From CAZCPB01 sp044223975 (GTDB taxonomy: Bacteria > Planctomycetota > Phycisphaerae > Phycisphaerales > UBA1924), in the NCBI GenBank assembly GCA_044223975.1, contig JBGALI010000016.1:1-64000 (forward strand): a stretch of 64,000 nucleotides of DNA, read 5' to 3'. Both the position numbers and the translations under genes were made by a program. This document shows, one piece after another, positions 55,333 through 64,000 of this stretch (the first letter of the stretch is position 1; each line of letters begins with the position of its first letter). The notes below the pieces were generated by a model. That model was not told where the DNA came from. It did not search any database and saw nothing but the letters and a program-made list of their open reading frames with translations.

Positions 55333-55544
55333 CGCCCGCGGTTAGGCGATCGGCGCTGCGGCGTTCCGCCACGCTTCTTATACCGGTGCGGGTGATGCGC
55401 CAGCGGTCTGCTCTCAAAACAAGTCGTTTCATGGCCGCGGCGATTAACGGGAGCGATGCCGGTCCTGCCCGCTCTGCTGGCCGACGGCATTCCATGGGGG
55501 CGGGCGGTACATGCTTCGCGGCGTGCTGATGCCGTCAATCTCTC

Positions 55545-55572
55545 TTGATTCCCAGAGCAATTGTGTTCTACT
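55545..55572 (+). promoter_or_regulatory. Promoter candidate of prepilin gene 2
   Basis: TTGATT (55545-55550), a 16-nt spacer and TCTACT (55567-55572), 118 nt ahead of the second prepilin-like gene. This is almost the same distance and -10 as for its paralogue. Confidence 0.5.
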
Positions 55573-55689
55573 ACCCCGTGCCCCGCACCGCGCGGGGCTT
55601 GGGGTGCATCCGGGCACCCCTGTCGCACCGGGGGGCCAGCCGCGCCGCGGGTATCGGACCGCCGCGTGGTTGCGCCAGGGACCTGCGCC

Positions 55690-56640
55690 ATGGCACGCCG
55701 CACTCCACGCCCGGGCTTCACGCTCATCGAGGTGCTGATCGTCATCGCGATCGTGGCGCTCCTGATCGCGATCCTGGTCCCCTCGCTCAACCGATCCCGC
55801 AAGCAGGCCCGCCGCATCGCCTCGCTCAGCAACACACGCCAGATCACGGCGGCGACCAACTCGTACCGCGACGATTTCAAGAGTTTCCTGCCCCTGACGG
55901 TCACCTACTCGCGCGGCTCGACGCCGTGGACCACGTACGACCCGACCAAGTACACGCCCGTGTCGTTCAGCGGCTCTGGGTCGGACGTGTCGACGTGCTC
56001 GTGGCAGTTTGCCGGGAAGAACTGCAACAAGTGGTGGCGCGGCTACGACTCGGGGATCTTTGATGTGGAAGCCGCGGACCGGCCCCTCAACCCCTACCTG
56101 ATGCCAGGGGCCAGATGGGACGCTCCGGCGTGGAGCTGGCCCCAAGACCCCACGGGGTTGGACCTTGCGGCCGATGCCGCGGCACGCGACGCCCAGGCGG
56201 CGCCGCTCCGCGACCCCAGCGACCGGGCCACGTACCAGCGGAACTGGCCGGCGGCCAACTACGCGATCTCGGCGTACAACGACGTGGGGACCAGCTACGA
56301 CCTGAACATGCGGTGGGTGGACCAGGCCATGAAGCTGGCCTCGGGCCCCTACAAGCGGTTCGACGCGTTCAACGCGGGCGCCCGGGCGCTCCGCCAGGCC
56401 GAGAGCTACTCACCGTCCCGGTTCGTGTGGATCCACGACCCCTTCGGCTCGGTCGTCGCTTGCAACCCGGACCGGTCGTACAAGATCAAGAACGGGTACG
56501 ACGAGTACAACAAGGCGGTGCTGGGCTTCCTGGACGGCAGCGCCAAGTACTTTGCCCTCCAGCCCGGCAACGACGCGGCATCGCTGCAGACCGAGAGCTT
56601 CAGCTATGTGTTTGAATTCGGACCGTATGTGGGGAAGTGA
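55690..56640 (+). CDS. Prepilin-type protein 2 (pseudopilin)
   Basis: 316 aa. The leader MARRTPRPG is cut before FTLIEVLIVIAIVALLIAILVPSL. The body repeats the pattern of the protein at 54083: YRDDFKSFLPLTVTYSRGSTPW, VEAADRPLNPYLMPG, RDPSDRATYQRNWP, SRFVWIHDP, KIKNGYDEYNKAVLGFLDGSAKYFAL. The two are clearly a local duplication that has diverged. An 8-bp repeat array starts 9 nt behind its stop. Confidence 0.85.
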   Translation: MARRTPRPGFTLIEVLIVIAIVALLIAILVPSLNRSRKQARRIASLSNTRQITAATNSYRDDFKSFLPLTVTYSRGSTPWTTYDPTKYTPVSFSGSGSDVSTCSWQFAGKNCNKWWRGYDSGIFDVEAADRPLNPYLMPGARWDAPAWSWPQDPTGLDLAADAAARDAQAAPLRDPSDRATYQRNWPAANYAISAYNDVGTSYDLNMRWVDQAMKLASGPYKRFDAFNAGARALRQAESYSPSRFVWIHDPFGSVVACNPDRSYKIKNGYDEYNKAVLGFLDGSAKYFALQPGNDAASLQTESFSYVFEFGPYVGK

Positions 56641-56648
56641 TTGCGAAA

Positions 56649-56812
56649 GTGACTAAGTGACGAAGTGACTCAGTGACGAAGTGGCATTCGTAGTTCCGTC
56701 CTCGCGCCGACCGAACCTCAGCTCATCCGCCCGCCCTGATCCCGCCAGGTTCGCTTGCCCCCGTTAATTCATCACTCCGTCACTCCGTCACTCCGTCACT
56801 TCGTCACTTCCT
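56649..56812. repeat. Inverted pair of 8-bp repeat arrays
   Basis: Left array 56649-56684: GTGACTAA, GTGACGAA, GTGACTCA, GTGACGAA. Right array 56773-56812: CACTCCGT x3, CACTTCGT, CACTTCCT. The two are in opposite orientation with an 88-nt spacer and could pair. Confidence 0.9.
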
Positions 56813-56832
56813 CCCCCCTCCATCACTTTCGC

Positions 56833-56867
56833 AAAAACACAACCGGCCCGGGCAGAGCCCGAGCCGG
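56833..56867 (-). terminator. Probable 16S rRNA terminator
   Basis: An 11-bp stem (56843-56853/56857-56867, one mismatch, 3-nt loop) is followed on the minus strand by a T-run (56833-56837) after a short spacer. It is about 175 nt behind the 16S 3' end. Confidence 0.6.
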
Positions 56868-57038
56868 TGTGCTAGTCAGAGAACAATCGGGTCCGCTTGA
56901 ATCCGGCGTTGCCGCCGGCGTATCCGTCCTGTCCCTTACGAGACAGGCCGGACGAGAGAAGTATTGACAGTACCTGGCCCAAGATCGCTCTCAGGCTGTT
57001 CGCGATGAAGCGAACAGAGTCCCAGGCCTAAGGAAATC

Positions 57039-58527
<1,489 letters not shown>

Positions 58528-59016
58528 AGTTCCTTGACGGGCGCCGGACTTTCGTCCGGACACCCAGAATTCAAGAGAAATAGCTGACCAAGTTCCCCGC
58601 TGTTACCGGCGATCCGGTTCGGCGGGGCGGTCTTCGTTCCGGTCATCGATTGCTCAACGACCGTAACGCCCCGGGCGGCTAGGCCCGGGGTAAGGCTGAT
58701 ATTCTTGATACGAGGTTTTCACCTGCGTGTCCGACACGAGAATACCAGCTCTGGGGGCTGTGACCTCCCCAGTGGCCTTTGGATCGACGTGAACATGAAC
58801 CCGGCCAGGGCTCTCGGCGTGTTGCCGACGCTCACGTCGCACTTTCTCGTGCGGATCCCGATTGTTCACTTTTCAAAGAGGATGTTACCCCTGCCCGCGT
58901 CACTGGTCGGTGCCGCGGTCCAGAGGCAGGGGAAAGTCTAACCCGCTCCGACGGGTGGTCAAGTCGTGGAGAAGGGAAATATCGGTCGGCCCTTCATTCG
59001 GTCGAAATACACGGGT
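58528..59016. other. 16S rRNA promoter and leader region
   Basis: About 490 nt between the comF-like stop and the 16S gene. It holds the promoter listed separately and about 400 nt of leader, with hairpins (GTCCGGACGAAAGTCCGG near 58550-58562) and a CTTTGAAAAGTGAACAATC segment (58862-58881, minus strand). Such segments are usual in bacterial rRNA leaders. No protein gene is seen. Confidence 0.6.
58935..58962 (-). promoter_or_regulatory. 16S rRNA promoter candidate
   Basis: On the minus strand TTGACC (58957-58962), a 16-nt spacer and TAGACT (58935-58940), followed by a C-rich discriminator. It lies 408 nt before the mature 16S 5' end. Confidence 0.6.
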
Positions 59017-60105
59017 TCACGCCGGCGCTTCGCCCGATCCCCTCGCCCGCACAGTCGACGACCGCCCTTCCCCAGGCTCCGGGGTTCTCCCCACGCAGGC
59101 GACCCAGATCGCGGCTGGACGCACGCCGCGAGCGGGTCGGGCCCCGTACGACCTCCGAATGCCCGCCGCCAGCGCTCGGCACGCGGCGGACATCGTCGCG
59201 CCCGTCGTAACGACATCGTCCAGCACCACGATGGTCTTTCCCGCCAGGCCTCGAGAGGATCGGCAGCGGATCGACCGGGCCACGTTGGCCCGCCGGGCGC
59301 TGCGGGGGACGTCGAGTTGTGACGGCCTGTGGCTGCGCCGCAGCGCACGGACAATCGGGATCCCCGTCACGCTGCGCACCGCGCGGGCCAGAACCAGCGT
59401 GTGATCGATGCCGCGCACGAGCCGGCGCACGAGCGATGTCGGAACGGGCACGAGCACCGCGCGGTCCGCAGGAATTCCTGCCGCGGCGAGCCGGTTGAGG
59501 AGCGTGCGGCCCAGCTCCCGGCCGAGTTCGCGTCCCGCACGCCGCCAGCGCGTGAACTTCAGGTCGTGCACCGCATCGCGCACGACGCCGTCGTACTCGC
59601 CGAGACGGACGAAGCAATCCCACGCCAGCCTGCTTTCGCGGCAGGCCGGGCACGATGGCCCTCCGGGCGCTCCAGCCGGGTCCGCCTCGTGGGGCCCGAC
59701 GCTGACGCCGCAGCGGGCGCAGTACGACGAGGGGGCATCCGGCGCCCAACCCGCCTCGGCAGCCCGCGCCGAAAACGATCGTCGGGTCACGCCCAGCCAG
59801 GTTTCTTCAACGTCGAGCAACGCGTCGCGGACCCTTGCCAAAGTCGCGCGCGAATTCGCTCGATCGGCGCTGTTCGGCGATCGCACCTTTGAAATGCGCG
59901 GGGGCTGGCCGCCCCCCACCGCCGCCGGCACTGTCGCGTGCGAAACGCCCGCCGGCTGGTCGCCCGGAGGAGTTCGCGGCGGCCACACGAATCTCCCGGG
60001 CTCGCGTGCGTGCAGTCCCCCCTGAGTGTCCTCGCCTTGACCGGTCGGGTCGGGCAAGGTACCGCCGGGAACTGAACCTGCGTTCGGGTTGGGGCTCGCG
60101 CTCAT
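59017..60105 (-). CDS. comF: ComF-family phosphoribosyltransferase-like protein
   Basis: 362 aa. A long non-conserved N-terminal part (about 1-120) precedes a zinc-finger pair CARCG...CPACR (near 135-160). A type I PRTase domain follows, with LVPVPTSLVRRLVRGIDHTLVLARA and the PRPP loop KTIVVLDDVVTTGATMSAA. ComF helps natural DNA uptake in Gram-positive and some other bacteria. No other competence gene is near, so the exact role here is open. The ATG at 60105 is the first in frame; the true start may be further in. Confidence 0.85.
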   Translation of the reverse strand: MSASPNPNAGSVPGGTLPDPTGQGEDTQGGLHAREPGRFVWPPRTPPGDQPAGVSHATVPAAVGGGQPPRISKVRSPNSADRANSRATLARVRDALLDVEETWLGVTRRSFSARAAEAGWAPDAPSSYCARCGVSVGPHEADPAGAPGGPSCPACRESRLAWDCFVRLGEYDGVVRDAVHDLKFTRWRRAGRELGRELGRTLLNRLAAAGIPADRAVLVPVPTSLVRRLVRGIDHTLVLARAVRSVTGIPIVRALRRSHRPSQLDVPRSARRANVARSIRCRSSRGLAGKTIVVLDDVVTTGATMSAACRALAAGIRRSYGARPARGVRPAAIWVACVGRTPEPGEGRSSTVRARGSGEAPA

Positions 60106-60150
60106 TTCACGGGCCTCGGGAGATTCAATCAGAATATCGAACCGCCCGCG

Positions 60151-62850
60151 TTACCGCGCGGCGGGTGCGGCCGCGGGACCGCCGCGGGCCTGCGGGTGTG
60201 CCGCGTGCTGGACGCGGGCCGGATCTCGGAGCAGCGTGGCGACCAGGGCGGTCCACCCCGTCTGGTGAGTGGCGCCAAGCCCCTTGCCCGTTTCGCCGTG
60301 GAAATACTCGTGGAAGAGCACGAGGTCGCGCCAGTCGGGGTCCTTGGCGAATCGTTCATCGCCGCCGTGACAGGGCCGAGCCCCCGTGCCGTCGGGAAGA
60401 AAGAGGGAACACACGCGCCGGCGGAGTTCGTCCGCGCACTGCCTGAGCGTCAGCCTGACGCCCGAGCCCACGGGGCACTCGGCCGTCAGCGAATCACCGA
60501 AGAAATGGTCGTAACGCTCGAGCGCCTCGATGATCAGGAAGTTCAGCGGCATCCAGATCGGGCCGCGCCAGTTGCTGTTGCCCCCGAAGATCTGGGTGGT
60601 TGACTCCCCGGGCGAGTAGTCCACACGGTGCTCGCGCCCGTCGGCGACGAGGACAAAGGGCGCCTTGTCGTGGAACTTGGACACGCTGCGCACTCCGTGC
60701 GGCGAGAGAAACTCGCTCTCGTCGAGGAGGTAGCGGAGCACGCGTTCGAGTTTCTCGCGCGAGGGCACGGCAAGAAGCCGCTGGCCGCGGCTGGCCGGAC
60801 CGTCCTCGATCAGATTCGACATGCCGCGAGAAAGGTCCTTGCGGTTTTCGAGGAACCACCTTGCACGCTTGGTGAACCCGGGCAGGCGGTCGTACATGTT
60901 CTGCTCGAACACTTCGACGGCGAGCAGCGGGACCAGCCCGACCATCGATCGCACCTTGATGAGCGTGGACTTCCCGTGGGCCCAGAGCTGGTCGTAGTAG
61001 AAACCGTCCTCGTTGTCCCACAGCCCCGAGCCGCCGGCGTGGTTCATCGCGTCGACGATGGACACGTAGTGCTCGAAGAACTTGGACGCGACGTCCTCGT
61101 ACGCCGGGTCGCCGTGCGCGAGCTCGAGCGCCATCGACAGCATGGTGCCGCAGTAGAACGCCATCCACGCCGTGCCGTCGGCCTGGTCGAGGTGGGTGCC
61201 CGCGGGCATCTTCATCGACCGGTCGAACACGCCGACGTTGTCCATCCCCAGGAAGCCGCCGGCAAAGATGTTGCGGCCGCTGAGGTCCTTGCGGTTCACC
61301 CACCACGTGAAGTTGATGAGCAGCTTGTGGAAGACGCGCGCAAGAAAAAGCCGGTCGCGCTGGCCGCGCGGCCCCGTCATCTTGTAGACGCGCCAGCACG
61401 CCCACGCGTGGACCGGGGGGTTCGCATCGCCGAACGCGAACTCGTACGCGGGGATCTGCCCCGAGGGGTGCATGTACCACTCGCGGAGGAAGAGCACGAG
61501 CTGGTCCTTGGCGAACTGCGGGTCGATGTGCGCGAGCGCGACCATGTGAAAGGCCGTGTCCCAGGCCGCGTACCACGGGTACTCCCACGTGTCGGGCATC
61601 GAGATGATGTCGCGGTTGAAAAGGTGGAGCCAGTCGCTGTTGCGCCCGGATTTTCGCGACTCGGGCGGCGGGCACCCGGGATCGCCATCGAGCCATTCCT
61701 TCACCGCGTAGTAGTAGAACTGCTTGGACCACAACAGGCCGGCGTAGGCCTGACGCGCAACCCGCTGAGACTCGGCGGGCATGGCGCCGCACCGCTGCGC
61801 GTAGTCATCGAACACCGCGTCGAAGCCGGGGCCGAGCGGGTCTGCCGGGCTGGCGCCTTCCGCGCACAGACGCAGCCGCAGCGTCGCTTCGGTGCGGGGC
61901 GCGAGGTCGATCACGTAGACAGGTGCGGCCTTGGTTCCACGGGCGGCCGGGCTCACCGCGTCGTGCACCCCGTGCACGAGGCGCTCGTTGAAGGCATCCT
62001 TAACGTGCGGTCCCGGGTTCGGCGTGCCGAAAAGCCTCTGCTGGTTCGTGTCGTTCTCGGTGAACAGAAACTCGGGGAGCGTGCCCCCGGGGCCCGGCGA
62101 AACCGACAACTCAAAGCGGCCGAGCGTTGAATGGTCCGTGACGAGCGTGCGAGCGTCCTTGCGAACGATCGAGGGCCGAGCCAGGATCCCTTCGCTCGTT
62201 CTCCCCCACGACCACGTGTTGCGGAACCAAAGCGTGGGCAAGAGGTGAAGCCGCGCGGCTTCGGCGCCGCGGTTGGTAACCGTGATGCGGATCAAGATGT
62301 CGTCGGGGGAGTTCTTGGCGTACTCCACCTGCACGTCGAAGTACTTGCCGTCATCGAACGCGCCCGTGTCGGCGAGCTCAAACTCGGGCTGTTCCCGGCC
62401 GCGAATTCTGTTCTCTTCCACGAGGCGCGCGTAGGGGAACTCGCCCTGCGGGTACTTGTACAGGCCCTTCATGTACGAGTGCGTGGGGGTCGAGTCGAGG
62501 TAGAAGTACTCCTCCTTCACGTCCTCGCCGTGATTGCCCTCGGGGCCGGAGAGGCCGAACAGCCGCTCTTTCAGGATCGGGTCCTTGCCGTTCCACATGG
62601 CCAGCGCGAAGCACAGGCGGCACTCGCGGTCGGTGATCCCGAGGATGCCGTCCTCGCCCCAGCGGTACGCGCGGCTGCGCGCGTGATCGTGCGGGAAATA
62701 GTTCCAGCAGTCGCCGTCGGGCGAGTAGTCCTCGCGCACGGTGCCCCACTGGCGCTCCGAGAGGTAGGGCCCCCACCGCTTCCAATTCGCGGCCCGGGTC
62801 GCGTCCTCGGCCAGTCGCTGGGCCTCGGCGCTGGATTGCGTGGGGGGCAT
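60151..62850 (-). CDS. GH63/MGH1-like glucosidase
   Basis: 899 aa, no signal peptide. The N-terminus (LSERQWGTVREDYSPDGDCWNYFPHDHARSRAYRWGEDGILGI) and the (alpha/alpha)6 part (YPWYAAWDTAFHMVALAHIDPQFAKDQL, NEDGFYYDQLWAHG) match the MGH1-like glycoside hydrolases of family GH63. These include mannosylglycerate/glucosylglycerate hydrolases and alpha-glucosidases. The Asp of WDTAF and a Glu of the NEDGFYYD region are likely catalytic. The substrate is not clear; an osmolyte or glycogen-type glucoside is possible. Confidence 0.85.
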   Translation of the reverse strand: MPPTQSSAEAQRLAEDATRAANWKRWGPYLSERQWGTVREDYSPDGDCWNYFPHDHARSRAYRWGEDGILGITDRECRLCFALAMWNGKDPILKERLFGLSGPEGNHGEDVKEEYFYLDSTPTHSYMKGLYKYPQGEFPYARLVEENRIRGREQPEFELADTGAFDDGKYFDVQVEYAKNSPDDILIRITVTNRGAEAARLHLLPTLWFRNTWSWGRTSEGILARPSIVRKDARTLVTDHSTLGRFELSVSPGPGGTLPEFLFTENDTNQQRLFGTPNPGPHVKDAFNERLVHGVHDAVSPAARGTKAAPVYVIDLAPRTEATLRLRLCAEGASPADPLGPGFDAVFDDYAQRCGAMPAESQRVARQAYAGLLWSKQFYYYAVKEWLDGDPGCPPPESRKSGRNSDWLHLFNRDIISMPDTWEYPWYAAWDTAFHMVALAHIDPQFAKDQLVLFLREWYMHPSGQIPAYEFAFGDANPPVHAWACWRVYKMTGPRGQRDRLFLARVFHKLLINFTWWVNRKDLSGRNIFAGGFLGMDNVGVFDRSMKMPAGTHLDQADGTAWMAFYCGTMLSMALELAHGDPAYEDVASKFFEHYVSIVDAMNHAGGSGLWDNEDGFYYDQLWAHGKSTLIKVRSMVGLVPLLAVEVFEQNMYDRLPGFTKRARWFLENRKDLSRGMSNLIEDGPASRGQRLLAVPSREKLERVLRYLLDESEFLSPHGVRSVSKFHDKAPFVLVADGREHRVDYSPGESTTQIFGGNSNWRGPIWMPLNFLIIEALERYDHFFGDSLTAECPVGSGVRLTLRQCADELRRRVCSLFLPDGTGARPCHGGDERFAKDPDWRDLVLFHEYFHGETGKGLGATHQTGWTALVATLLRDPARVQHAAHPQARGGPAAAPAAR

Positions 62851-62973
62851 CGGGGCGAGTGTACTTGCCGACGCCGCAGGGCGTGGTCATGACGACCGAG
62901 CACCCCAGGGGCTTTGCACACTTGTCTGGCCCAAAAACGATACCGCCCGGCACGGGCCGGGCGGTGTCGCAAA

Positions 62974-63047
62974 CACGGGCGCAGGGAGTCGAACCCCGAA
63001 CCTCCTGATCCGTAGTCAGGTGCTCTATCCAATTGAGCTACGCCCGC
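62974..63047 (-). tRNA. tRNA-Arg (anticodon ACG)
   Basis: 74-nt cloverleaf on the minus strand: acceptor GCGGGCG/CGCCCGT (one G-U end pair), D arm AGCTCAATTGGATAGAGC, anticodon loop TGACTACGGATCA with ACG, and T arm GGGGTTCGACTCC. CCA is not encoded. It reads CGU codons and, if A34 is edited to inosine, also CGC and CGA. Confidence 0.95.
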
Positions 63048-63229
63048 AACCCCGCGGGACGGCTCCCAGGGGACGGGCAAGCGTAAACCTCGCGGGGGCG
63101 GTCGGCAAGTCCGGATCGCCCCGGATAAACGCCGACTTGATTCTGCCGCCCAGCACGCAACGATTCCCTTCCGGTCCGGAGCCCCTCGAACGGGGCACCC
63201 GGCAGCCCGCTGACCGACAAGGATTTTTC

Positions 63230-63502
63230 ATGGCTCACTCTCGCACCGCCCGCAAGGCCGTCCGCCAGAACACCGCCCACCGCGCCCGCAACCGCTGGCG
63301 GCTCCGCGAAATGCGCGACGCCATCAAGGAATTCGGCGAGCAGATCGCGCACGGCTCGGCCGCCAAGGCCAGCGAGGCCTACGCCAAGTGCGTCAGCGTG
63401 ATCGACCGCTCCGCCAGCAAGGGCGTGATCCACAAGAACCAGGCCTCCCGTCGCAAGAGCCGGCTGTACGCCCGCCTCAAGGCCATGGCCCCCGCGAAGT
63501 GA
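63230..63502 (+). CDS. rpsT: 30S ribosomal protein S20
   Basis: 90 aa. It begins MAHSRTARKAVRQNTAHRARNRW and continues with SAAKASEAYAKCVSVIDRSASKGVIHKNQASRRKSRL, the conserved C-terminal helix hairpin of S20. It binds 16S rRNA early in assembly of the small subunit. The ATG at 63230 matches the family. A terminator follows directly. Confidence 0.96.
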   Translation: MAHSRTARKAVRQNTAHRARNRWRLREMRDAIKEFGEQIAHGSAAKASEAYAKCVSVIDRSASKGVIHKNQASRRKSRLYARLKAMAPAK

Positions 63503-63549
63503 TCCGGACGCGCGCCCTGCCGCGCACGACCCGCCAGTGACTCGCTGCC

Positions 63550-63578
63550 ACGACGCCGCCCCGCGCGGCGTCGTTTTC
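63550..63578 (+). terminator. Rho-independent terminator of rpsT
   Basis: ACGACGCCGC (63550-63559) pairs with GCGGCGTCGT (63565-63574) with a 5-nt loop, followed by TTTTC. It lies 47 nt behind the rpsT stop. Confidence 0.88.
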
Positions 63579-63625
63579 TTTCGCGGCGCGAAGCACTCGA
63601 TCGCACCCGCTATCCTGCACGCACG

Positions 63626-64000
63626 ATGAGCAAGGCACGGAATGCCGGCCCGCGACCGTCACGAGCGACGGCCCCCTCGGGGCGCGCGGCGGGGAACGGC
63701 TACGCGCGGCTCTCCACTCGCCCGTTGCACGTGCTGGTGTTTCTGCTGCCGCTGATCGCCGTGTACGAGATCGGCTCGGCGCTGTTCCTGGCCGACCACC
63801 GCCACGGCCAGGTCGAGACGATCAAGGCGCAGAAGCTCCTCTACGACTTCATGCAGGCCTTCGGCAGCGCGTCGCTCTACCTGCCGGGCATCGCGCTCAT
63901 CGTCGTGCTCCTGACGTGGCACATCCTTGAGCGCGACCGCTGGCAGATCCGCCCGGGCGTTCTGGTCGGGATGTTCGCTGAGTCGTTCCTTTGGACCCTG
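63626..64000 (+). CDS. CPBP-type intramembrane protease-like, 5' part
   Basis: Partial; 125 codons before the window ends. A polar start (MSKARNAGPRPSRATAPSG) is followed by a span (HVLVFLLPLIAVYEIGSALF), a loop with LLYDFMQAFGSASLYLPG, a second span (IALIVVLLTWHIL) and WQIRPGVLVGMFAESFLWTL. This N-terminal order resembles planctomycete CAAX/CPBP membrane proteases. The catalytic EExxxR motif would lie beyond the window. Confidence 0.55.
   Translation, partial: MSKARNAGPRPSRATAPSGRAAGNGYARLSTRPLHVLVFLLPLIAVYEIGSALFLADHRHGQVETIKAQKLLYDFMQAFGSASLYLPGIALIVVLLTWHILERDRWQIRPGVLVGMFAESFLWTL

Noticed and set aside
56755..56967. Plus frame over the 8-bp array near 16S
   Set aside because: It is the repeat translated; nothing supports a gene.

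Overview
The window is high-GC bacterial DNA and most likely comes from a planctomycete of the Phycisphaerae/Phycisphaerales type. That is an inference from several features: short secreted proteins ending in a Pro-rich/hydrophobic/RRRR sorting tail, prepilin-like proteins with a G|FTLIE processing site, a lone 16S rRNA gene with no 23S next to it, ECF sigma/membrane-partner pairs, a Ser/Thr kinase, and DUF1570 and DUF2961 proteins. The 16S gene (57043-58527, minus strand) would settle the taxonomy.

Layout. 1-16.6 kb: DUF4272, an MFS carrier, a DUF695-like protein, a beta-lactamase-fold hydrolase, a sorting-tail protein, two ECF sigma cassettes around yajQ, a DUF1801 protein, a beta-helix protein, a GlsB-type membrane protein, a DUF2961 protein, a short AMP nucleosidase, an Mla-type ABC ATPase, an RRM protein, a fatty-acid desaturase and an M20 amidohydrolase. 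16.6-17.95 kb: a repeat cluster and a low-GC insert with a PD-(D/E)xK-like protein directly behind a thiolase gene. 18-24.9 kb: thiolase, zinc-ribbon proteins, an IS200/IS605-type transposase between palindromes, a MmgE/PrpD protein, a second sorting-tail protein and a DUF1570 lipoprotein. 24.9-29 kb: valS, greatly enlarged by in-frame insertions. 29-36.6 kb: TPR protein, plsC-like, cmk, a TIM-barrel protein, gcvH and an ABC ATPase/FtsX permease pair. 36.9-47.9 kb: a trypsin-like protein with a sorting tail, a Y-family polymerase, a TPR-GT41 glycosyltransferase, uvrB, a lipoprotein and uvrA. 47.9-56.6 kb: small membrane proteins, a MacB/FtsX permease, infC with an apparent AUC start, a Ser/Thr kinase and two paralogous prepilin-like proteins. 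57-64 kb: 16S rRNA with promoter and terminator, comF, a GH63-type glycosidase, tRNA-Arg(ACG), rpsT and the start of a CPBP-type membrane protease gene.

The most unusual content is a set of short repeats placed in frame inside essential genes. valS carries a complete Y1 (HUH) REP-associated transposase domain flanked by a perfect 26-nt inverted repeat. It also holds two arrays of an 8-bp repeat, a 72-nt palindrome and a GAA microsatellite, all without breaking the frame; the ORF is 1365 aa, against roughly 880-950 aa usual for ValRS. The same 26-nt element lies in frame in uvrA, and 8-bp arrays lie in frame in uvrB. In coding sequence the 8-bp array always has the strand that is stop-free in all frames as sense. 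Two arrays sit just behind stop codons with the stop-containing strand as sense. This resembles the Rickettsia palindromic elements that code for extra peptides in housekeeping proteins, but here with a transposase-encoding member of the family embedded in the host enzyme.

Functionally the rest is mostly housekeeping (translation: valS, infC, rpsT, 16S, tRNA; repair: uvrA, uvrB, dinB; lipids: plsC, desaturase, thiolase; one-carbon: gcvH) mixed with envelope and export functions.
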